This document shows positions 6,568 through 14,920 of a stretch of 56,421 bases of DNA, piece by piece. The DNA is from Candidatus Woesearchaeota archaeon (GTDB taxonomy: Archaea; Nanobdellota; Nanobdellia; Woesearchaeales; ARS49): NCBI GenBank assembly GCA_016215315.1, contig JACRKG010000039.1, positions 1 through 56,421 on the forward strand, given 5' to 3'. The notes under the pieces are model-generated. The model had not been told where the DNA came from. It worked only from the letters and a program-made list of their open reading frames with translations, and searched no databases. The position numbers and the translations under genes were made by a program. Within the stretch, counting starts at the first letter, position 1. Every line of letters begins with the position of its first letter.

Positions 6568-7599
6568 ATGATTCAAATTGATGGAAATTACTTAGAAGGC
6601 GGAGGGCAAATAGTAAGAACTGCAGTAGCGTTATCAGTAATCACAAGTCAACCAATAGAAGTAATAAACATAAGAAAAGGCAGAGATAAACCAGGACTAA
6701 AAAACCAGCACTTGCATGCAATAACTGCATTAAAAGAGTTATGTAATGCGGAAGTTGAAGGATTAGAATTAGGAAGTCAAAAATTAATTTTTAAACCAGG
6801 CCAATTAAATAGTAAAACAATAAATATTGATGTAGGCACAGCAGGTTCAATTGGTTTAGTACTTCAAGCGTTATTATTTCCTTGTTTTTTTGCAGACAAA
6901 CAAATAACTTTGAGAATTCGTGGAGGTACTTGCGTTAAGTGGGCAATGCCTATAGAATTCTTAGAAAATGTACTATTACCTCAAATAGAAGTTTTATGCG
7001 CTAGCATAAAACTTCAGCAAGAAAAAAGAGGCTATTATCCTGCAGGCGGAGGAAAAGTTACTCTCAAAATAAAACCTCCATTTAATAAAAAAATTGTTTT
7101 TGATAAAACTGTTCAAGGCAAACTAGTTTGCATTAAAGGAACTAGTCATGCTTCAAAAGATTTGGAAAAAGCACAAGTTAGTGAAAGACAAGCTAAAAGC
7201 GCCAAAGAATTACTAAAAAAATACAATATCCCAATTAATATTTCAACAGAATACAGCGATTCTTTAAGCACGGGTAGCGGAATTACATTATGGGTCATTT
7301 TCGAGAAAGAAAATGGCGATAGAGGAGTTATTTTAGGAAGTGATGCTTTAGGAGAAAAACGTAAAACTTCTGAAATTGTAGGTAAAGAAGCAGCACAAGG
7401 TTTAATCAAAGAAATAGATTCTGGAGCTTGTGTTGATAAGTACACTTGTGATAACTTAATTCCTTTCATGGCATTCCTGCCTGGAAGCAAAATAAAAACC
7501 AGCGAAATAACAGAACACACACTAACAAACATTTACACTGTAGAACAATTCTTTGGTAAAATATTTGAAGTTGAAGGTGATATTGTTAGAAGGGTTTGA
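6568..7599 (+). CDS. rtcA: RNA 3'-terminal phosphate cyclase
   Basis: 343 residues, full length. It converts RNA 3'-phosphate ends to 2',3'-cyclic phosphates using ATP. The N-terminal signature DGNYLEGGGQIVRTA is present, followed by R.KPGL..QHL, the glycine-rich RGGG/AGGGKV blocks, and the C-terminal SEITEHTLTNIYTVEQF with the active-site His. The gene starts just after GTTTTTATACTA (about 6536-6547), a good TATA region. The gene is complete and its codon use matches its neighbours. Confidence 0.95.
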   Translation: MIQIDGNYLEGGGQIVRTAVALSVITSQPIEVINIRKGRDKPGLKNQHLHAITALKELCNAEVEGLELGSQKLIFKPGQLNSKTINIDVGTAGSIGLVLQALLFPCFFADKQITLRIRGGTCVKWAMPIEFLENVLLPQIEVLCASIKLQQEKRGYYPAGGGKVTLKIKPPFNKKIVFDKTVQGKLVCIKGTSHASKDLEKAQVSERQAKSAKELLKKYNIPINISTEYSDSLSTGSGITLWVIFEKENGDRGVILGSDALGEKRKTSEIVGKEAAQGLIKEIDSGACVDKYTCDNLIPFMAFLPGSKIKTSEITEHTLTNIYTVEQFFGKIFEVEGDIVRRV

Positions 7600-7606
7600 T
7601 AATAAT

Positions 7607-8026
7607 CTATTTTGCCTTTCTCGCTCCCAAATCTTCAAAGAATCTCAATAAATATCCGTCAGGATCTTGCACTAGAAATTGTTTATTTCCCCTTTCTGAG
7701 TTTTTTACTTTGTACCATTTTTCTTCTGGTTTCGCAAAGAGTTCTATTTTGTGTTTTTTTAATCTTTGAAGTAGGGGGGTTATTTTTTTTACTTGTATTT
7801 GAAAGTTTATTCCTCTACCTAAAGGATACTCAAACTTGCCAGTCTTCCAAGTCCTGCCTTTATTAACGTCATCAATCATGATTTGGTTCTTTTCGAGTGA
7901 AAGAAATGAGAACCCTTCTTCTTTTCTTCGATATTCCATTTTGAATCCTAATATTTTAGTGTAAAACTCTGAGCTTTTTTTATAATTTGAAACAAGAATT
8001 TCTGGGATTAATGAATTGAATATCAT
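7607..8026 (-). CDS. Glyoxalase/VOC-superfamily protein
   Basis: 139 residues from ATG 8026, one base after the upstream gene's stop; an earlier in-frame start would run into that gene. It has the bleomycin-resistance/dioxygenase (VOC) pattern: IPEILVSNY.KS..FYTKILGF near the N-terminus and a C-terminal QDPDGYLLRFFED. The metal-ligand Glu candidate is in the last motif. The substrate cannot be told from sequence. It is translationally coupled to the coiled-coil gene at 8028-8648. Confidence 0.85.
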   Translation of the reverse strand: MIFNSLIPEILVSNYKKSSEFYTKILGFKMEYRRKEEGFSFLSLEKNQIMIDDVNKGRTWKTGKFEYPLGRGINFQIQVKKITPLLQRLKKHKIELFAKPEEKWYKVKNSERGNKQFLVQDPDGYLLRFFEDLGARKAK

Positions 8027-8027
8027 T

Positions 8028-8648
8028 TTATAAAATCTCAGCCAATTTAACACTAGTCTTCAAGTCTTGTAATTCGTAGATTAGTATTTTCTTTTTGTTT
8101 TCGTCTTTTAATTTTTTTACTTCAAGTTCTGCTTTTTTTATTAGTTCGTTTGCAGTTTTAACGTCTTTTGAGCGTATTAGTTCTTCTATTTTCTTGAATG
8201 TTTCTTCTATTGTCTGATTTTTTTGCAGCGTTGGTTTTGTTTTTTCTTTTTTGTTTTCTTTCTTATCTTTTTCTACTTGTTTTTCTAGGGTTTTCTTTAT
8301 TTCTTTAACGTGTTCTTTGTATTCTTTAGGATTAGTGTGAGTGTGTGTTTTTACTTTTGCAAAAGTATTGCTTTCTAATTCGTTTTCTTTTTTGTGTAAT
8401 GCTTGCAAGTCTTCATGAATCATGTTTTGAGTGTTTCGTATTAATGCTTGTATTTCTTGCTTGACAAACTGTAATTGGTGGAAATTTCTTTCCCATTGAT
8501 CAAGAAAGGAATTCATTAGTGACTTTTTTACTTCAGTTTCTTCAATAAGATGAGTTTTTACTCTTTTTAGCTCATCAATTAGTTCTTTTTGCCTGCTCTC
8601 TACACCTTTTTGGTCTTCTGACTTCTTTTTTACCTCTTTTTTACTCAT
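8028..8648 (-). CDS. Lys/Glu-rich coiled-coil protein, unknown
   Basis: 206 residues, no signal peptide or membrane segment. It is charged and helical throughout, with one long N-terminal coiled coil (about 10-100), a Lys-rich linker and a C-terminal helical pair that looks TPR/MIT-like (KTANELIKKAELEVKKLKDENKKKILIYELQDL). I do not recognise a family. It precedes the VOC gene with one base between stop and start. Confidence 0.7.
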   Translation of the reverse strand: MSKKEVKKKSEDQKGVESRQKELIDELKRVKTHLIEETEVKKSLMNSFLDQWERNFHQLQFVKQEIQALIRNTQNMIHEDLQALHKKENELESNTFAKVKTHTHTNPKEYKEHVKEIKKTLEKQVEKDKKENKKEKTKPTLQKNQTIEETFKKIEELIRSKDVKTANELIKKAELEVKKLKDENKKKILIYELQDLKTSVKLAEIL

Positions 8649-8693
8649 GAAGCACTATTAATCTTTGCTATTTAAATAATTTATCCTAAGATT

Positions 8694-8733
8694 GCGGAAT
8701 TCAATAACTCTCTTTAGCTTGCAGAAATTCCGC
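8694..8733. repeat. Inverted repeat in a divergent promoter region
   Basis: GCGGAATT (8694-8701) and AATTCCGC (8726-8733) are perfect complements separated by 24 nt. It is located between divergent genes and just upstream of the TATA-like TTTTTTAAA (8747-8755) of the zinc-ribbon/aEF1-beta operon. It could be an operator or a structured element. Confidence 0.4.
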
Positions 8734-8778
8734 TTAAAAACAATAATTTTTTAAACCAAAGCCATTTGCTTCTTCTTT

Positions 8779-8946
8779 ATGAGTCCACAATGCAATAGTT
8801 GCAAGCAACAAATCACTAATGATGTAGGAACTGTTAGTTTTATCTGTCCTCAATGCTCTAAAAGACCTATTGTTAGATGTGTTCATTGTAGAAAAGCTGC
8901 CACAAAGTATGAATGTCACGAATGTGGTTTCAAGGGACCAAACTAA
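8779..8946 (+). CDS. Small zinc-ribbon protein encoded with aEF1-beta
   Basis: 55 residues, two zinc-ribbon pairs: CNSC...CPQC and CVHC...CHEC. It matches the archaeal DUF1610-like (COG2888) Zn-ribbon family, which is very commonly encoded directly upstream of elongation factor 1-beta. A leaderless start fits the TATA-like box 24-32 nt upstream. The role is probably RNA or ribosome related; that is inference from family context. Three bases separate it from the next gene. Confidence 0.88.
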   Translation: MSPQCNSCKQQITNDVGTVSFICPQCSKRPIVRCVHCRKAATKYECHECGFKGPN

Positions 8947-8949
8947 ACA

Positions 8950-9237
8950 ATGGCAACAGTTGTTATTTCTTTTAAGGTAATGCCAGAAAGTCCAGATACT
9001 GATTTGGAAGGCATGAAATCTAAAATTGATAAAGAAGTTAGAAAATTTGCCGCTTTAGAAAGTGATGAAGAAGTAAGAATTGAAGATGAACCAGTTGCTT
9101 TTGGTCTTGTTGCATTAAAAGTAATGTTTGCAATGGACGAAAAAAGAGGCGGCACAGAACCATTAGAAAAAGCAATAGAAAAAATCAAAGGCGTTAATTC
9201 TGTAGAAGTTACTGACGTTAGAAGAGCTGTAGGATAA
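8950..9237 (+). CDS. Translation elongation factor 1-beta (GDP/GTP exchange factor)
   Basis: 95 residues, the normal archaeal aEF1-beta size. It catalyses nucleotide exchange on EF-1alpha. It starts MATVVISFKVMPESPDTDLE and ends with VNSVEVTDVRRAVG, matching the family's ferredoxin-like fold and C-terminal strand. The intermediate (A)FGLVALKVMFAMDE..GGT block is also characteristic. It is co-transcribed with the zinc-ribbon gene three bases upstream. Confidence 0.95.
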   Translation: MATVVISFKVMPESPDTDLEGMKSKIDKEVRKFAALESDEEVRIEDEPVAFGLVALKVMFAMDEKRGGTEPLEKAIEKIKGVNSVEVTDVRRAVG

Positions 9238-9504
9238 AAAAGTTCATAGTTTGGAGTTTATGGTTTATGGGTTGATTAGTTAATGACTTTGATTCGTATT
9301 TTGATTTTTGGAATTTTTTAATATTATTTCTGAAGATTGGCGGGCCAAAGTTCAGATCAATTCGCCCGCCAATCTGAGCGTTAATGTCCCATAGGGACTG
9401 GAAACTGAGAAAAATAAAACACAACAAAAAACCAGAATACATTTAGGGATTAAGTAATAAAATCACTAGAAAGAAATCAAAAAACTAAAAGAAAAAATAA
9501 GGAT
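9238..9504. repeat. Convergent intergenic region with degenerate heptamers and a long GC hairpin
   Basis: At 9241-9268 there are heptamer-like phrases (GTTCATAGTTTGGAGTTTATGGTTTATG). At 9334-9345 and 9364-9375 AGATTGGCGGGC and GCCCGCCAATCT form a perfect 12-bp stem with an 18-nt loop. A smaller GTCCC/GGGAC stem follows near 9385-9397. The genes on both sides end here, so the hairpin could be a bidirectional terminator or an RNA gene. No coding potential is seen. Confidence 0.5.
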
Positions 9505-9777
9505 TTAAAGTAAATTTCTAATATCTGTAATTCTAGAAGCTACTTCTTGGCCTTTTTTTGTTAAAGAAAGTAATTTTAGTCTTCCTTGTTTGTCAAAATT
9601 GATTAATTCTTCTTGTTCCATTTCTTGTAATACTTTAACAACGTGAGAATAAGTGCAATCAATTTGTTTTGCAAGTGAAGACGCATACACTTCACTTTTC
9701 GAATTTCTTAAGTGAACCAACATCATTGCTGGCTTTTCGCGAAAAAATGTTTTAAATATTTCTTTATTTTTTGACAC
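9505..9777 (-). CDS. Winged-helix transcriptional regulator (MarR-like)
   Basis: 90 residues. One winged helix: SSLAKQIDCTYSHVVKVLQEMEQEELI for the HTH, then a wing (NFDKQGRLKLLSLTKKGQEVA) typical of MarR/ArsR-like small archaeal regulators. There is no effector domain. It is divergent from the Rad3-like helicase. The shared promoter region contains AAACCTTT (9819-9826) and AAAGGTTT (9872-9879), an inverted pair that could be its operator (inference). Confidence 0.8.
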   Translation of the reverse strand: MSKNKEIFKTFFREKPAMMLVHLRNSKSEVYASSLAKQIDCTYSHVVKVLQEMEQEELINFDKQGRLKLLSLTKKGQEVASRITDIRNLL

Positions 9778-9942
9778 GTTGACAACACCCCGAAAATTTT
9801 TTGTTAAATTCTGTTAATAAACCTTTCGACTCATCTTATATTATAAAATCATTATATTGTATCATATATTTAAAGGTTTCGGAAAACATTATTTTCCAAA
9901 ATAACAATAATTATAAAAAACTCAGCGAAAATTCAAAACTGA

Positions 9943-11790
9943 ATGCAAAAACCAATATTATTTCCTTATGAAGAATATAGAAAAAATCAAAAAGAGATCA
10001 TAGAAGACTTGTACAAGGCAATATTAGAGAAGAAACATGCAATTATTCACGCACCAACAGGATTAGGAAAAACAGTTTCTGTGCTTGCACCTGCATTAAC
10101 TCTTGCTTTAGAAAAGAATTTAAAAATATTTTTTTTGACATCTAGACATACTCAGCACAAAATAGTTCTAGAAACATTAAGAAAAATAAAAGAAAAATAC
10201 AAAACAGATTTTTTGGTAACTTCATTCATAGGAAAAAAACACATGTGCTTGCAAGAAAATGTAGATGTAATGACTTCTTCATCATTTAATGAATATTGTA
10301 AATCCTTACGAGAAGATAAAACTTGTAATTATTATTTGAATGCAAAAAATAAACTAAAACAAAAAACAGTGCTGAACGAACTAAAGATAACTCCAATAAT
10401 GGCAAGTGAAGAATTAAAAGAAAACTGTAAAAATCATGAAGTATGCCCTTATGAATTAGCTTTAGATTTAGCAGAACGCTCTAGTGTTATAATTGCAGAT
10501 TATCATTTCGTGTTTAATCCATTCATACAAGAAAATTTTTTTAACAAAATAAAAGCAACACTTGAAGATTCAATAATAATAGTGGACGAAGCACATAATT
10601 TACCTCAAAGAGCTAGAGAAATCCTGAGCAGCAGACTAAGCGTAAGATTACTTAAAAGAGCAATAACTGAAACGAAAAAATACTTTCTAGAAGACTTGGC
10701 ACTTAATTTAACAGAATTACTTGAAGCAATAAATTCATTAAGCAAAGACTTGCGTGAAGGAGAAGAGAAAGTTCTGCCAAAACAAAAATTTTTAGAAAAA
10801 ATCAACGAAATAAAAGACAAAGACTTACTAGCTTCAGAGCTCAAAATCGCTTCAAGTGTAGTTTTAGCAAAACAAAAAAGAAGTTCATTAGGAGTAATAG
10901 CGGAATTTTTAGAATTCTGGCCTAAAGGAGAACAAGAATTTGCAAGATACATAAAAAAAGAAGATGATAACACACAAATAGTACTTTCCTGCCTAGATCC
11001 ATCATTACTAACAAAGAGCGTAATTCAAAGTTCTTACACAACAATAATTATGTCAGGAACACTACTACCAACAATAATGTATCAGGACACACTAGGATTT
11101 CCAGTATTGAGCTTGAAAAAAGAATATTCTTCTCCATTTAACGAAGAAAATAAATTATGTTTAATAATTCCTTCAGTAACAACCAAATTCACTCAAAGAA
11201 CTGAAGAACAATACAAAAACATTGCACTAATAATCGCAAACATAACTAATAATATTACTGGAAATACTTTAGTATTTTTCCCAAGCTATTTTATGCGAGA
11301 CAAAGTAAGCAGTTTATTTGCTGACCAAAGCAATAAAAGCGTTTTATTTGAACAAGCAGGAATGAGCAAAGAACAAAAACAAGAATTATTAGAAAAATTT
11401 TCGAAATACAAATACATAGGCTCAGTATTGTTGAGCGTAGCTTCAGGAAGTTTCGGGGAAGGAATAGATTTGCCCGGCATAATAAAATGTGTAATAGTTG
11501 TAGGATTGCCTTTAGAAAAACCAGACATAGAAACAAACGCAAGAATACAATACTATGATGCGCTGTATGGCAAAGGGTGGGATTACGGATACACGCTTCC
11601 AGCAATAACTAAAACACTACAAAACGCAGGAAGATGCATAAGAAGCGAAAAAGACAGAGGAATACTAGTCTTCTTAGATGAAAGATATGCCTGGCCAAGA
11701 TACAAAAATTGCTTCCCGAAAGACTGGAATATGAGGGTAACTGAGAACTATTTGCCATTGGTAAAAGAATTCTTTGCAATACAAAAATAG
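9943..11790 (+). CDS. Rad3/XPD-DinG family ATP-dependent DNA helicase
   Basis: 615 residues, superfamily 2. Walker A APTGLGKT near residue 40, DEAH box VDEAHNL near 213, and C-terminal motif V/VI region (SVASGSFGEGIDLPG, later QNAGRCIRSEKDRG). Between motifs Ia and II are cysteines suited to a 4Fe-4S cluster (GKKHMCLQ, DKTCNYY, ENCKNHEVCPYE). It is a 5'-3' DNA unwinding enzyme by family; the precise repair role is unknown. The gene is complete. It opens after a leader with a TATA-like stretch; the divergent gene is a small wHTH regulator. Confidence 0.92.
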   Translation: MQKPILFPYEEYRKNQKEIIEDLYKAILEKKHAIIHAPTGLGKTVSVLAPALTLALEKNLKIFFLTSRHTQHKIVLETLRKIKEKYKTDFLVTSFIGKKHMCLQENVDVMTSSSFNEYCKSLREDKTCNYYLNAKNKLKQKTVLNELKITPIMASEELKENCKNHEVCPYELALDLAERSSVIIADYHFVFNPFIQENFFNKIKATLEDSIIIVDEAHNLPQRAREILSSRLSVRLLKRAITETKKYFLEDLALNLTELLEAINSLSKDLREGEEKVLPKQKFLEKINEIKDKDLLASELKIASSVVLAKQKRSSLGVIAEFLEFWPKGEQEFARYIKKEDDNTQIVLSCLDPSLLTKSVIQSSYTTIIMSGTLLPTIMYQDTLGFPVLSLKKEYSSPFNEENKLCLIIPSVTTKFTQRTEEQYKNIALIIANITNNITGNTLVFFPSYFMRDKVSSLFADQSNKSVLFEQAGMSKEQKQELLEKFSKYKYIGSVLLSVASGSFGEGIDLPGIIKCVIVVGLPLEKPDIETNARIQYYDALYGKGWDYGYTLPAITKTLQNAGRCIRSEKDRGILVFLDERYAWPRYKNCFPKDWNMRVTENYLPLVKEFFAIQK

Positions 11791-11794
11791 TTTG

Positions 11795-11834
11795 CAAATT
11801 TTTCAAAGGAAAATTTCAGTAAAGTTTTTATACT
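11795..11834 (+). promoter_or_regulatory. Hairpin immediately followed by a TATA promoter
   Basis: AAATTTTTC (11796-11804) pairs with GAAAATTT (809-816 of the same block, 11809-11816) with one bulge. AGTAAAGTTTTTATACTA follows, with the TATA box at about 11825-11832, 23 nt before ATG 11855. The hairpin could end the helicase mRNA. The 20-nt promoter core is almost the same as that at 24598-24617. Confidence 0.45.
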
Positions 11835-11854
11835 ACCTATTTCTTCTTATTTTC

Positions 11855-12145
11855 ATGGCAAAAAAGAAGTCGATCTTTGAAGGTAGCTTAAAAAAAGAAG
11901 GCGTTGACAGTTCTGGACATGATCATGAAGAACCTGACGAAAGTAAAGAAAGCAGTGAAGACTTAAAAGAAGAAATGGATTTAGGAGAAGCAGAAGAAGA
12001 TGTTTATTCAGAAGAAGGTAGAGAAGAACTAGAAGACGATGATGAAATAAGTCCTGCAGAAGAGGGATTCATGCAAGGAGCAGCAGGTCCAGGACACAAA
12101 CAAAAAAAACACCCACATAAAGAGCACAAAAGAAAAGGAGATTGA
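11855..12145 (+). CDS. Small acidic low-complexity protein
   Basis: 96 residues from ATG 11855 (MAKKKSIFEGSLKKEG), chosen because it lies at leaderless distance from a strong TATA box. The centre is Asp/Glu-rich and probably disordered; the tail is Lys/His-rich (HKQKKHPHKEHKRKGD), which could bind metal or nucleic acid. No known family. No signal peptide. Confidence 0.6.
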   Translation: MAKKKSIFEGSLKKEGVDSSGHDHEEPDESKESSEDLKEEMDLGEAEEDVYSEEGREELEDDDEISPAEEGFMQGAAGPGHKQKKHPHKEHKRKGD

Positions 12146-12211
12146 AAATCTTATTTAGACTTTCTATTTTTTTTATTTGTTTTGCTTACTTTTTTGTTTA
12201 AGATTAATTTT

Positions 12212-12277
12212 CTGAGCTCAGGCCGCCATGAATTGTGTGCGTATAGAGTTATTCACTGTATCTGGCGGCAGCATCAT
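12212..12277. ncRNA. Candidate structured RNA between unknown gene and trm1
   Basis: GCCGCCA (12222-12228) and TGGCGGC (12263-12269) form a 7-bp GC-rich stem in AT-rich DNA. A palindrome CTGAGCTCAG (12212-12221) precedes it. On the minus strand ATGATGC (12277-12271) and CTGA (12221-12218) are spaced like C and D boxes, but the last C-box base is wrong, no clear C'/D' pair exists and the internal stem is atypical. Function and strand are unresolved. Confidence 0.3.
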
Positions 12278-12361
12278 GAATCCATATAAAAGCAAAAAGT
12301 ACTTACTTGCACGCAAATATTGCAATTAATTTTTAAATCGCCGTTATTTTTCTATTAATAA

Positions 12362-13405
12362 ATGACTCTTCAAAAAATAAAGGAAGGAGAAGTAGAATTT
12401 TATGTTAGTTCTGAAAAGAAATTAAGCAGAAAAATGCAAGTATTTTACAATCCAGTAATGAGTTTTCAAAGAGACTTAAATATTGCTCTGCTTAAAGCAC
12501 TAGACAAAAAAGAATTAAGAATTGCAGACATTCTTGCTGGAAGCGGAGTAAGAAGTTTAAGAATTCTGAAAGAAGTAAAAAATGTTGAACAAATTCTAGT
12601 TAATGATGGAAGTCCAGAAGCTGTAAAAATAATCAAGAAAAATATTAAAAACAAAAAAGCAGTAATAACAAACAAAAATGCTCACCAAGCATTACAAGAA
12701 TTTCCTTCATTTGATTATATTGACATTGATCCTTTTGGAAGTCCTAATCCTTTCTTAGATGCAAGCATTCAAAAATTAAAAAATAAAGGAATTCTTGCAG
12801 TAACAGCAACAGACACTTCAGCTCTTTGCGGAAGTTACATTAAAGCCTGCCAAAGAAAATATTGGAGCATTCCATTAAGAAATGAATTAATGCATGAAAT
12901 AGGAATAAGAATTCTGGCTAGAAAAGTACAATTAGTGGGATCACAATACGACAAAGCACTAACGCCAATATTTTGTCATTCAACACTACACTACATGAGA
13001 ATATATTTTCAGTGCGAAAGAGGAAAAAGCAAAGTAGATGAAATAATCAAACAGCACGAATATTTCCATTACAATAATAAAACTATGGAATTTTTTTCTT
13101 CGAAAAAAAACACGGAAAATGACATGATCACCGCGGGTCCTATTTTTACAGGAAACCTTTGGAGTCCAGAATTAGTTGAAAAAATGATAGGAGTTAGTGA
13201 ACACAAAGAATTTTTGAAAAAAATTCTTGACGAAGCAAAAATTAACGTCATAGGATTTTATGACATGCATGAAGTCGCATCATTATTGAAAACAAGCTGC
13301 CCAAAAAAAGAAAAACTGCTAAAATACGGCGTAAGCACACACTTCACACCAACAGGAATAAAGAGTAAACTGACGATTGAAGAGTTCAAGAAAAATTTTA
13401 ATTAA
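12362..13405 (+). CDS. trm1: tRNA (guanine26-N2)-dimethyltransferase Trm1
   Basis: 347 residues. It dimethylates G26 of tRNA with SAM. SAM site ADILAGSGVRSLRIL near residue 58, motif IV DIDPFGSPNPFLDA near 121, and the typical TATDTSALCGSY block, then NELMHEIGIRIL. The C-terminal domain (AGPIFTGNLWSPE) is also family-typical. TTTTAAAT at 12331-12338 places the TATA box 24 nt before ATG, so leaderless. The gene is complete. Confidence 0.95.
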   Translation: MTLQKIKEGEVEFYVSSEKKLSRKMQVFYNPVMSFQRDLNIALLKALDKKELRIADILAGSGVRSLRILKEVKNVEQILVNDGSPEAVKIIKKNIKNKKAVITNKNAHQALQEFPSFDYIDIDPFGSPNPFLDASIQKLKNKGILAVTATDTSALCGSYIKACQRKYWSIPLRNELMHEIGIRILARKVQLVGSQYDKALTPIFCHSTLHYMRIYFQCERGKSKVDEIIKQHEYFHYNNKTMEFFSSKKNTENDMITAGPIFTGNLWSPELVEKMIGVSEHKEFLKKILDEAKINVIGFYDMHEVASLLKTSCPKKEKLLKYGVSTHFTPTGIKSKLTIEEFKKNFN

Positions 13406-13430
13406 AATTTTTTGCTTAAAAAAATTAAGT

Positions 13431-13500
13431 TTCTGAGTGCACTACAATAATTCTTCCATTATCAATTCCCGCGCAGCGGCACAATGTTCCGGTTGCTTTA
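13431..13500 (-). repeat. Dispersed repeat family 1, copy C (truncated, inverted)
   Basis: On the minus strand this reads TTTAAAGCAACCGGAACATTG-type sequence, a GC hairpin, then AATTGATAAT and a GCACT tail. It matches copies at 24438-24562 and 45685-45815 but lacks the upstream CCGGTTGC arm. The GC hairpin sequence differs from the other copies yet still pairs (CCGC/GCGG). It lies just upstream of the rps15 promoter. Confidence 0.6.
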
Positions 13501-13604
13501 AGTAAGATTTATAAATAAACTCCCATTTTCTAGCTTTAGGACGAATCGGTTTAGGCTTGTTCGTACCGGGAAAAGAACTGTTTTCTCGGGGAGGAAAAAA
13601 TTTT

Positions 13605-14060
13605 ATGGCAAAAATGCATAGTAGAGCTAAAGGTCAGAGTGGAAGTAAAAAACCATTAGTTCTTAAAGTCCCATCCTGGGTAAGATATAAGGCTAAAGAA
13701 GTAGAAATGTTAGCAGTAAAATTAGCAAAAGAAGATCACGCTCCTAGTGTTGTTGGAGCAATGCTAAGAGATAGTTATGGAATTCCAAGCGTTAAAGCAA
13801 TAACTGGAAAAACAATTAAACAATTACTGAAAGAAAAGAAAGTAAATAAAGAATTACCAGAAGACTTGCAAAGCTTACTAAAAAGAGCAGTAACAATAAA
13901 GAAACACATGGAAAAAAACAAGAAAGACATGACTGCAGTCAGAGGATTAAGATTAACAGAATCAAAAATATTAAGACTTGCAAAATACTACAAAAGAACT
14001 GGCGAAATACCTGCAACTTGGCAGTACAAACCAGAAGAAATCAAAATGATGGCAGAATAA
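13605..14060 (+). CDS. rps15: Small ribosomal subunit protein uS15 (S15P/S13e)
   Basis: 151 residues from ATG 13605 (MAKMHSRAKGQSGSKKP), the archaeal/eukaryotic-length uS15 with its extra N-terminal domain. An upstream in-frame start would add 16 unsupported residues. GGGGAGG about 10-15 nt upstream is a Shine-Dalgarno, and TTTATAAATA near 13508-13517 is a TATA box, so this mRNA has a leader. The gene ends in LTESKILRLAKYYKRTGEIP, the family C-terminal block. It is followed directly by a hairpin terminator. Confidence 0.95.
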   Translation: MAKMHSRAKGQSGSKKPLVLKVPSWVRYKAKEVEMLAVKLAKEDHAPSVVGAMLRDSYGIPSVKAITGKTIKQLLKEKKVNKELPEDLQSLLKRAVTIKKHMEKNKKDMTAVRGLRLTESKILRLAKYYKRTGEIPATWQYKPEEIKMMAE

Positions 14061-14092
14061 AAATTCCTTCGGAATTTTTATTTTTTTTTTCT
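14059..14092 (+). terminator. Terminator of rps15
   Basis: AAAAATTCC (14059-14067) pairs with GGAATTTTT (14071-14079), loop TTC, then a run of T. The stem starts within the stop codon. Confidence 0.65.
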
Positions 14093-14107
14093 CTTATTTT
14101 TTTGTGT

Positions 14108-14132
14108 TAATCGACAGAAATGTATTTAAAAC
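14108..14132 (+). promoter_or_regulatory. TAATC-N10-TATA promoter element
   Basis: TAATC (14108-14112), ten bases, TATTTAAAAC (14123-14132), then 20 nt to ATG 14153. This exact spacing supports ATG 14153 over the ATG four bases upstream. Confidence 0.6.
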
Positions 14133-14152
14133 TATCTTCCTTCACAAAATGA

Positions 14153-14920
14153 ATGAATCAGAACATTCTAGGAGAAAAAAGGAAATCTAATTTTGATGAT
14201 GATTTAGCTGATGTTGTTAATGAGATTTTTGATAAGATGCCTGATGTTGTTGTTCCTGAGAAGAAGGTTTTTGTTCCTGGAAGTTTTTTTGTTGAAGATC
14301 AAGAGTATGCTTACGTTTTGAAAAGTGTTCAGCTTAGAGATGAAGTGATAAATGTTGGTTGGTCTAAATGTTTGTTTGATAATGGTAACAGTCATAATTT
14401 AGATTGGTGGAATGATTACACTAAAGATCGTGGCTGGAAGATTCCTTCTGCCGAATTGTATTTTACTAGTTTGTTGGCATTACATGAAAATAAGGATGGA
14501 AAGCAAGCTAAATTAATTAAAAAAGTTAGGCAAATGTTTGCTAAAGATTTTTCCGAATATTTTATGATGACTAGTACAAGAGTAACTTACGTGGCTAAAA
14601 GCAAAGATAGAATCATTCATGATTATGGGAGTAATCAAAATGTTGTTGTTATGGATTTTGTTGGGCCTGATGGATATGTTAATTCTCAAAGCAAATTCGA
14701 GTCAGAAATGGATGTTTTGTTAGGAACGCGCAATTGTAGGAAAGTTGAAGAAATTTTCAATTGGGTTGCTGGAAAAAGAACAGAGTTTTGGAGAGTTAAT
14801 GGTAAAACTAATTTACGAGAAGAGCGAGCTGTAGTGTTGGGTGTGGGCAGCAATGAATTTGTCATCAGTGCCTGCGACGATGCTTGCAGGCCTGCCCGTG
14901 CTGTGTTCGTGATAAAATGA
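14153..14920 (+). CDS. PARG-family paralogue 2, unknown function
   Basis: 255 residues. N-terminus ILGEKRKSNFDDDLADVV, then the NEIFDKMPDVV insert absent from paralogue 1. Core blocks KKVRQMFAKDFSE, MMTSTRV and IIHDYGS are shared. The tail reads ERAVVLG, a divergent segment (NEFVISACDDAC), then RPARAVFVIK. The last 30 codons are GC-rich relative to the rest. It overlaps paralogue 3 by an ATGA junction, so the pair is translationally coupled and shares one TAATC-type promoter. Function unknown. Confidence 0.8.
   Translation: MNQNILGEKRKSNFDDDLADVVNEIFDKMPDVVVPEKKVFVPGSFFVEDQEYAYVLKSVQLRDEVINVGWSKCLFDNGNSHNLDWWNDYTKDRGWKIPSAELYFTSLLALHENKDGKQAKLIKKVRQMFAKDFSEYFMMTSTRVTYVAKSKDRIIHDYGSNQNVVVMDFVGPDGYVNSQSKFESEMDVLLGTRNCRKVEEIFNWVAGKRTEFWRVNGKTNLREERAVVLGVGSNEFVISACDDACRPARAVFVIK

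Noticed and set aside
12218..12277. Confident C/D box guide RNA
   Set aside because: The C box is imperfect, C'/D' boxes are missing and a GC stem lies inside.
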